From contig JAJEKV010000100.1 of assembly GCA_021234155.1 (NCBI GenBank), forward strand, positions 1,466,116 through 1,530,115: DNA of 64,000 nt, in the 5' to 3' direction. Origin of the DNA: Isoetes taiwanensis (lineage: Eukaryota; Streptophyta; Lycopodiopsida; Isoetales; Isoetaceae). The notes under the pieces are model-generated. The model was not told the DNA's origin. It did not search any database and saw nothing but the letters and a program-made list of their open reading frames with translations. Below are positions 57,001-64,000 of the stretch, piece after piece. Every line of letters starts with the position of its first letter. Position 1 is the stretch's first letter. Both the position numbers and the translations under genes were made by a program.

Positions 57001-60000
57001 ACTGATCGATATAATTAATCTTGAGCACCTTCAGTGAACCTTAAAGGTTGCATCTCAAATGAAAAAGGTAACAACTGGATTTAAAGGAAATGATCGAGGC
57101 AAATATGGAGGCTTCCTCTAAGAACCTGTAAGTCAATGGTGCCCCAACACCTAAGGGCGCTTCGTGATGCCTCAAAAGTAGATGGATAAGAAACTTGAAA
57201 TGCTCACTATAACCAAGTGCATGATGCCTCAACTGCATTCTAGATGACGACTGCCACACTACAATATCAACAAGAACAATAAAAAGGATTCCAAAGACAA
57301 TTGAGATGAAATGCAAAACGCAATGATGCCCAAGGTAGTTGTCCAATGAGAGTGCAAGACTGTGCATGGAAAATAACGTTACCCAAGGTAGTTGTGCAAT
57401 GAGAGTGCAAGACTGTGCATGGAAAATAACGTTACAAATCATGGTAGTGCTAACACAGAGAAGGTATTCACCACACTACTCCAACGGCAAATATCCACCC
57501 GAGTGCTAAAAAAATGAACAAGGAAAACAACGTTACAAATCATGGTAGTCTTAACACAGAGAAGGTATTAACCACACTACTCCAGCGACAAACACACGAG
57601 TTCTAAATAAATGAACAATACAAAAATGCAACCAACAATCAAGCCAGTCAAGAATGTTTAGATGAAACAATATAACAAGGTGACGCACTCTAATGACACT
57701 TAAAATGCACTGGCAAAACGCAAAAGCAGCCCACGTATTGCTCCACAAATACAAGGCAAGGCTGCATATCTGGTTCAACAAACTTGAAAACTTTGATCCC
57801 GTAAAGCCTCAACACAAGAGCCGCTTGCAGAATCACTAGACCTGACAACGCTGCTACAACATGACTTTACACCTAGTTTTGAATTAGAACAACCTTGCAC
57901 TTGTCTTACCGAAAGCAGAAAAACTAAAGCAGAAAAACTAAAGCTTCTTGAGTTCCCGACAAAGCAAGGGACACATCAGGCTTATAGGAATCTACTCCTG
58001 CTGTCAGCATTGAATGTTAAATCTGCAAACTTGAATTGTGCAAAAGTACTTTAGATACTAAATCACTCCAAGGAAACTAGAAGACGGTAGCTAAGATGAC
58101 GCACTAAAATAGAAAAATCAGACCATGAGGCTATAAACAAAATATTGCCTATATTCCAATGGCTCATATCTAGTGGCTGCCATAAGAGCTTTCCGGCACG
58201 AATGTGACCATATACCAAAGGAGGATCCTAGAGATACTTGCATAACATTGATCTCAAGAAGAGTGGATCAAACAAAAATGCTACAAACACAGCTGAAGCT
58301 TGATTCAGGAAGGCTAGACGGAAGGATATAAAAAGCTGTCATGAGCTATGGGGCAGCTTTGCACAAAATGCAACTAAAAATACAGCCATCACCAGCTAGG
58401 AAATGAGTGCAGTGGATAGCGATAGTTACCCTAATAGGTCAGCAAACTCTCAAACAGGAAAAACAAAACGTTAGTGTAATCAGAATAAAGAGATAGACTC
58501 GTCGAATTCAGAGAAATGTACATGAGCTCATAATTAGACAGAGGTACTCGGGTACAAAAGTCTACAAGCACTGCTAGAATTAGAATTCTGTACTCTAGTG
58601 GCAACCCATTATAAGGTTGTTACAGCTTGTTTAAAAGCAGTCACTACAGGAGAAGGAAGAAAGAAAAAGGCTTCAAAACCTGAATTAGCATGAAAATAAC
58701 ACCATAAACATGACAATCTTAGCGCTCTAGCTTAGTAAACTAGCAGAGGCTGAAGAGTGAAAATCAGACATGGTCCAATGAAAATTTATGGAAAAATACC
58801 CAGCCATTGCAAATAACAAGCTCTCGTTTTAATGTGAAAAGTTTAATCTTTTCAGTGACATGAAAAGGTCTGCGTACAAAAAAGAGGTTCAAAGCCAAAT
58901 ACCGGATCATAATAGTCTACCTTCTAACCGCTCAAAACCTTTCGATCCCGACGACTATCATGAGTAAAATTTCCGTCTATCCTGTACTGATTCAGAATCT
59001 GAACCTGGCAAAGACAAGCAGCCAGGACAAAACCAAAGGGTCTCTGCATCCATGGTTAGCAAATAACAATAGCAAGATGGAAAATAATACAACCTACAGT
59101 TGATCTACAACCACCGACAAGACTTGCCTTGACCAAATCCACAACCGAAGAATGCAAACAATGCACCCTACAGAGCAAGTCAGTAATGAAAGTCGATCCA
59201 ATACAATGCTAGATGAAAACCCAGTTGAACCAAGCGGGCAGTGAGCTCTGTATACAGACAATAGAGGCTGGACAAAAAAGCGCAAACCCTCATGAAATAA
59301 CGGAGTTAGCAAAAGCCAAGCTACGAAATAAGAGCTAAGCACACCACCCAGAAATAAAACAAAAAACAAAAGCACAGACCAAAGTCCTACAAGCCAAATT
59401 AAAATAAATCACGCGGCCAAGGATGTGAACTGGTTGAGACTAAACTAGGATGCAAGGGATACAAAGAAAAATGTGACGCAACTACTGCTGGGCTAAAGAG
59501 AGCGGCGTCCCAAGCACAAGACCAGGGAAGCACGAAAAAACTTGAACCACAAACCGAAAACCAAACCCAACGAAAGCAAGCAAAGTGTCGACTCAGATTG
59601 CCAAAATGAAAGATGCATCAAAATGCCTTCAAGAAACATACCGGCCGCAACATACAGACCTAGTCCAGGAGAACAAATCATACAGATAAAACAAGACACT
59701 CAGAATGTCAAGAAGATAGATAGATAGACAAGCCATCAAAGTAGACGAGCAAACCAGACACCAAGCCTCAGATACCTTCATGCCTAGAAATACTAGTCAG
59801 AGAGGTCGCCATGGAACATGCAGATTTTTTGCGGAGGATGGTAAACCTGGAGCACCATAGTGCTAGGAGCACAACATAGTGCTAGGAAACGGACTTCACA
59901 AAACGGCGACAAGCCATCTAAAGAGAAGAGGCTCAAGAACGACTGATAGAGCGAAAGGAGGTGGAAACAGACTTAAATACTCTAGAGGGAACACATCAAC

Positions 60001-60087
60001 TAGCCTCAAGAAGCGGATTTATCTGCTTATCTCGAAACGCAGATAAATCATACATATTGTTTAACTTTTCATTTCTATGATATCTAG
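54035..60087 (+). mobile_element. 6-kb insertion in the transposase intron: two head-to-tail copies of a hairpin-ended non-coding element
   Basis: The insertion lies between perfect 34-bp direct repeats (54035-54068 and 60054-60087) of intron sequence beginning ATATTGTTTAAC. Inside, copy 1 (54083-55035) and copy 2 (55036-60053) share about 47 bp at the left (TTCTAGAGCCTAG...) and about 108 bp at the right (54928-55035; 59945-60053). The right end carries a perfect inverted repeat, GATTTATCTG and CAGATAAATC, with a 14-base loop (54998-55031; 60016-60049). No credible long ORF is present. Copy 1 looks like an internally deleted form. Head-to-tail copies with a 3' hairpin resemble rolling-circle elements, but I see no Helitron CTRR end. 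Class unresolved. Confidence 0.65.
57329..57434 (+). repeat. 53-bp tandem duplication in the 6-kb insertion
   Basis: Copies 57329-57381 and 57382-57434 (CCCAAGGTAGTTGT start) are nearly identical. A further part-copy of the following sequence (GTTACAAATCATGGTAGT) recurs at about 57531. Diverged longer repeats of about 150 bp also occur at about 55980-56110 and 56700-56820 (shared AAAAAGGCAACTTGGGATAT). Confidence 0.8.
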
Positions 60088-60106
60088 CTTCAATATTCTC
60101 TTACAG

Positions 60107-61877
60107 TACTTTCTCTAATCCACTTTATACAGGATTCCAAAGTGTCCAAGGCTCTAATCCACTTTATACAGGATTCCAAAGTGTCCAAGGGAAACAAGTA
60201 AATCATTAGAACACCTGGTGGATTGGAAAGTTTTTGAAAAAGTTAGTGTTGAGTTTGTGTTAGAAGGATCACGTCATTTATACTAATTTGTTGATTCTAC
60301 TACTTGCAGCAAGAAGAAGTCGCTTTCTAAGAGAAACCCTAAGAAGAAACCAACTAAAGTTACAAGATTGGCCTACAAGACCGGGGTACCCTTTTGAATT
60401 TCGTGAACATGCAAGAAAAACAATGGCAAGATTTGTGCCACACAACTACAAGGCTCATTGGCAAGCAAAACAATTCAGACAATGTTTGGCAAGTTTTGAG
60501 AAGACACTATAGTTTCAGAATTGACTTTGCAGTAAAAACTATGGTTTCAAAGTTCAGCAGAAGCTTAATCATGTCATTGGCATAATCGGACTGTATCCAT
60601 TTTAGTTCATATCACTTACAGGTTTGGAAGGAAACAAGAGGTGGATGGCAATAGACATCAAGAAGAAAAGAAAAGATATGAAGCAAAAAGATGATAACAG
60701 AGAAATTATAAAAGAGTGTCACTTTTATATTTCAGATGAAAAGTCTCATGACACTAAATTTGTACAGCATTGCCTCTTAAAACATGCCACTTGATTGGAG
60801 GCAAATGGTATTCAATATTCCAAGCATTACGTATGGTCAAATAGTTGTTCATCTCAATTTAAGTCTTCAAGACCATTCTATTTCTTGGGTAGATGGTACA
60901 GAGATCTTGGGAAGGAGATTATTTGAAATTTCTTTGGCAGCTCGCATGGAAAAGGTGAGCATGATGGCCAAGGAGCAGTGGTAAAAAGATTTCTCACAAA
61001 GGAACAATCAAGTATAATGGGAGAAAACTCCCAAAGCAGGCCGCAGATGTCGTTCGATTTTTAAATGAATTCTTTACCAACAGCTCATCTGATTCCGATA
61101 TACACAGGTAAGTACTGCACTTGTAGCACTTGAAGCACTTAGACCTGTATTTTATAATAATTATTGTGCATGATTTTTATGTATGTTTGGTGATAGTTTA
61201 CTAGTTTTGTACATATTGAAGGCCATTTATGTACAAATATAACATTTTGAACTTTTTTTTGTTATTGAATGTTTACTTACCTGCACAACACTTACAAGAT
61301 TTACGCAAGCCAGCTTAAGCACTTACAAAGACTTGAATAATTGTTGCCCTGCAGGTACTTTTTGGGAAATTGATCCTCATAGTATAGATAGATCAAAGGT
61401 ATGATGCTCGGACTCTCAAAGGGACAACTAAAATTCATTGCATCAGGCCTTTGATAGAGAAAATCCTTTGAAGCTTGCACATAGATCTTTGTCATGTTTT
61501 TGCATGTCTTGCCAAAGAAGGGAAATGGGACTCCTCAGAGCACTAAATCTCAGATAGGAGGTTGGGAGACAAATGAGTTGGTCCCAAAAAGCACAAGTCT
61601 TGGGAAATTCCTAAGAATGAGGTTGAGTCAAGACGAGGAGACGATAGTGAAGATGATGGTGACTATGATCTGATCAGTTCTAATGTAGAAGTAGGGGACA
61701 ATTTTGCAGTAAATGCAGAAGAAAGCAATGCTGAGGGTGTAGACTTTTATGTCCTGAAATGTATTGAGACAAAGAACACGTTACTAGATGATTATGAAGA
61801 TGGCTGGGGCAATAGTTTTGGAATTGGTGAGGTCATACTTTTGGCTACAATTACAAACAATTGGAAGGAGAATTAAG
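60107..61877 (+). pseudogene. C-terminal half of the same decayed transposase
   Basis: Read through several frameshifts. FVPHNYKAHWQAKQFRQCL at about 60450-60500 leads to IDFA (first catalytic-type Asp, about 60520). HWHNRTVSILVHITYRFG (about 60575-60630), ISDEKSHDTKFVQH (about 60735) and SSHGKGEHDGQGAVVKRF (about 60940-61000) follow. A C-terminal acidic part ends EGVDFYVLKCIETKN...DGWGNSFGIGEV near 61880. The ordered D...D...HGKGxxDGxGxxxKR series is what I know from transposase-like proteins. Order and strand continue those of the segment at 52854. Frame breaks and stops show it is dead. Confidence 0.65.
60113..60190 (+). repeat. 39-bp tandem duplication in the transposase exon after the invaded intron
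   Basis: CTCTAATCCACTTTATACAG units start at 60113 and 60152 and are identical over 38 bases. A 39-bp unit would keep a reading frame but adds 13 residues relative to one copy. Confidence 0.9.
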
Positions 61878-62190
61878 TTTTCAACTTCTTTTAGACAAAC
61901 CGCTGGCTACAGTGTACAGCCGCCTCGTTAGGCTTTGCAAATTTGACATGACTTTGGTGAAAGACAACTTGTATAGTATGGATGAGCAGACATGCCAATA
62001 AATAATGAGCAGCCTGCCTTCAAGTTGATAACAGTTTAGGAGCAGCAATTGTACAAAGAAAAATATTCATTGATAACTTAATAAGTATATCCAGATCCAA
62101 AGTATATATCAAAATGTATACAAAATTGGCCAGCCTACATGAACAACAAAAATGGCTGGCTGTCAGTTGACTATTTACAATTTGTTTCAC

Positions 62191-63057
62191 CTAACTATTT
62201 ACAAATTGTTTCAGGTGTTGCAAGGCAGAGTTGTTGATGAACTTGCTATCTGCCAGTTCAGTCAGCCACTTCACAAATGTAGAGTAATAGAGATTAAAAG
62301 AAACCTGCTGAGGAACTGTTAACATTGCTGCATCCAACCTCTCAAGAATGTCCACGGCCTCCATATCAAAGAAATCCACATATTGTGCTCTCTTCAATAA
62401 TGTCTTCCAGTTATTATCCACTGCAAGTGACCACAACAATGGAAATATGGAATCCACTAGCAAACTTGAACTTGACTTAAATTCTTCAATCCCTATGCTT
62501 GCTGCAATAACAGTTGTATAAGGTGGAGACAAGAATGTCTTATAAACTGAGTCATCAACCAAAATACATCTTTCACTGTATTGAGGAAACTGGCAGTACA
62601 CCTTTTCCAAGGGTTTCATGAACACTAGTTTGTCAACATGCCCAGGAAACGTGAAAGGCATTTTGTCACAAAACTCTTGTCCCCAAATAAAAACAAACCT
62701 GTGTATAAGTAATGGACACAACTTCTCTGACACTTCCTTTGTATTGAAAGCAGTCATAGATGACCATATAGCCAAGTCATAGTAAACACTTACCTTGTTT
62801 AAAAATTCTGTAACACTAGGCCTGAATAAAACTATCTTGTTTTTTGTATACTCTATAATGTGTGGGCCAGGTATTTCAAGTTTTTCAGATTTTGAATATC
62901 TTTTAAACAAAACACCATTGAGATCCATAATCAATAGCTTTCTACTCACAATGGTATCTCTGCTATGTGCTGCTTTACCTATTTCTTCATTTGTTGAACC
63001 ATGTTGGCTGAACCATGTTGGCTGAACCATCCCTGTATCAACACAATGTTGAACCAT
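62191..63057 (-). CDS. FCP1/SCP-like HAD phosphatase (C-terminal part of a spliced gene)
   Basis: Predicted 288-residue segment of a nuclear-type FCP1-homology phosphatase; the substrate is unknown. HAD motifs visible: motif I LLIMDLNGVLF (Asp45, with Asn47 where CTD phosphatases have the second Asp; the DLNG form is common in plant FCP1-like proteins), motif II IWSSMT (98-102), motif III KPLEKV (Lys148), motif IV ILVDDSVYK (Asp168-Asp169). The chosen Met is only the first Met after the last frame break. The frame stays open upstream through a Gln/Val-rich repeated stretch (QPTMVQ, QPTWFSQ) to about 63160, where it breaks. An upstream basic exon is likely joined from beyond 63290. Asn47 may reduce or abolish catalysis. 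Confidence 0.75.
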   Translation of the reverse strand: MVQHCVDTGMVQPTWFSQHGSTNEEIGKAAHSRDTIVSRKLLIMDLNGVLFKRYSKSEKLEIPGPHIIEYTKNKIVLFRPSVTEFLNKVSVYYDLAIWSSMTAFNTKEVSEKLCPLLIHRFVFIWGQEFCDKMPFTFPGHVDKLVFMKPLEKVYCQFPQYSERCILVDDSVYKTFLSPPYTTVIAASIGIEEFKSSSSLLVDSIFPLLWSLAVDNNWKTLLKRAQYVDFFDMEAVDILERLDAAMLTVPQQVSFNLYYSTFVKWLTELADSKFINNSALQHLKQFVNS

Positions 63058-63165
63058 TGTTGGCTGAACTATATTTGCCTCAACTATATTTTCTGGAACA
63101 AAAGCTGGCTCAACACTCTTGGCAACTGTATCAACAATTGTTGAACCATTGTTGGCTGAACAAGT
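63000..63165 (-). repeat. Degenerate minisatellite inside the phosphatase gene
   Basis: Variants of GTTGGCTGAACCAT recur at least five times between 63000 and 63160. A 22-bp unit (GTTGAACCATTGTTGGCTGA and onward) is found at about 63048 and again at about 63138. It encodes the repeated QPTMVQ/QPTWFSQ tract and sits where the reading frame breaks. Confidence 0.7.
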
Positions 63166-63434
63166 GCTTGAGTCTCAAGTGTAAATTCAAGAGTAACTGG
63201 CTTCACTTTTGTTTCTGCTCTCCTTTTCTTCACTTTATTGATGATGTTTGATTTCTCTTTTTCATTATCAAATTTGTTTGAATTTCGTGCAGACCTACAT
63301 TAGAACAAAACAAATTCAAACAACCATTGCAAAGCAATTTAAATTTTTTTGATTAATAACACTCAAAATGTCAACCTTTCTACAACACTTCCTTTCATTG
63401 ATATGGAATTATCTCCAATTGTCCCGGCATGGAA

Positions 63435-64000
63435 TCAAGGCCAGCTACTCTTGATTGAGACAGATTCATTTTTGTCATTCAGAGCAGCAAGTATAGCTTG
63501 AAATCGAATACCTTCTTTTGGAGTTGGAGCCCGATCTTCTACTTCAACAATGTCAGTGGCAGCAGATTGACCTGTCGTGATGATGCTTTCCCAAGTAGAA
63601 GTATTATTAAGTGCTACAAGTGCTTCATCTGTTGTTTGCTGCAACTCTAAACTTGTATGCACGTCAGCCTCTACTGCATCTTTCAGATTCTTCTTGCTCC
63701 TGAATGGATATGTCCTCTTAGTTGCTTCTCCTTTCCTGCTTGCTTTATCTTTGCTTTTCTGTTTCTTTGGAACCTGCACTTTTGATTTGGGTGAAATTTT
63801 CCTTTTCTTCGAATGTTCCTTCACCACTTCCATCTCTTTATCACTCTCTCGATGTGACTCTGAATTTGCTTTCCCCTCAATAACCTTCCCAAGGTTTTCT
63901 GTAGCAGCCTCACCCTCATCATCTGTTAATATAACATTATTTGCTCCAATCTTATAAGGAGATCTTGAAGTTGAGGGTAGCAGAGCAAGATTTCCAAGAG
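63435..64000 (-). CDS. Lys-rich upstream exon, probably of the same FCP1-like gene, running off the window
   Basis: The frame is open from the window edge (LGNLALLPSTSRSPYK) through an acidic stretch (LTDDEGEAATEN) and a basic nuclear-localisation-like block (KKRKISPKSKVQVPKKQKSK, then KRTYPFRSKKNLK), to a TGA at 63435. The same frame continues after that TGA to about 63377 before meeting another stop. A plausible acceptor lies at about 63288-63296, before another basic block (KVKKRRAETKVK). I do not recognise this domain. Linkage to the phosphatase ORF rests on strand, spacing and composition. The in-frame TGA and the frame break near 63160 suggest either unrecognised introns or a decaying gene. 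Confidence 0.5.
   Translation of the reverse strand, partial: LGNLALLPSTSRSPYKIGANNVILTDDEGEAATENLGKVIEGKANSESHRESDKEMEVVKEHSKKRKISPKSKVQVPKKQKSKDKASRKGEATKRTYPFRSKKNLKDAVEADVHTSLELQQTTDEALVALNNTSTWESIITTGQSAATDIVEVEDRAPTPKEGIRFQAILAALNDKNESVSIKSSWP

Noticed and set aside
55001-59700. Minus-strand frames of 60-152 codons in the 6-kb insertion
   Set aside because: Hydrophobic Leu/Phe/Ser-rich readings follow from the A/C-rich strand; no domain or consistent frame.
54035-60087. Helitron assignment for the 6-kb insertion
   Set aside because: Left end TC and a 3' hairpin fit, but there is no CTRR terminus and a 34-bp target duplication is present; Helitrons make none.

Overview
The window is nuclear DNA of a land plant. 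It is AT-rich and repeat-rich, with one intact-looking spliced housekeeping gene in a sea of transposon remnants and gene fragments. Plant origin is supported by a plastid dicarboxylate-transporter pseudogene, fragments of a UDP-rhamnose synthase and of a NUCLEAR FUSION DEFECTIVE 4-like transporter, a telo-box plus site II promoter, and LTR elements primed by initiator tRNA-Met. I cannot fix the species. The Rep-like (HUH) remnant and the large unclassified transposase make me favour a non-seed plant (bryophyte, lycophyte or fern), but that is inference.

Layout. 1-16 kb: intergenic repeats. These include a polypurine minisatellite (1.33-1.68 kb), a tandem array built on a perfect palindrome with copies in both orientations (3.83-4.38 kb), two related minus-strand LTR retroelement 5' ends (5.87 and 8.92 kb), a 640-bp direct repeat (8.96 and 10.0 kb) and a 311-bp MITE (14.58 kb). 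16.1-16.8 kb: a decayed Rep-type HUH endonuclease. 18.34-29.99 kb: a 38-exon gene for UTP10/HEATR1, the HEAT-repeat U3 snoRNP (t-UTP) protein, about 2,134 codons long. It is nearly perfect, but exon 18 has an uncompensated frameshift and exon 14 a compensating pair. 32-39 kb: a patchwork of gene fragments (MFS transporter, HNH-domain protein, acid-lipase-like, two inverted UDP-rhamnose synthase pieces, a LINE reverse transcriptase). 40.4-41.1 and 51.0-51.5 kb: TRIM-type mini-retrotransposons. 43.0-44.4 kb: 2-oxoglutarate/malate translocator pseudogene. 46.0-46.5 kb: a 5'-truncated LINE with an 18-bp target duplication. 52.9-61.9 kb: a large decayed transposase gene whose intron was later invaded by a 6-kb insertion made of two head-to-tail copies of a non-coding element with a terminal hairpin. 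62.2-64.0 kb: a minus-strand FCP1/SCP-like HAD phosphatase gene that runs off the window.

The genes do not form a pathway. UTP10 acts alone in ribosome biogenesis. The rest documents transposition, fragment capture and many short two-copy tandem duplications.
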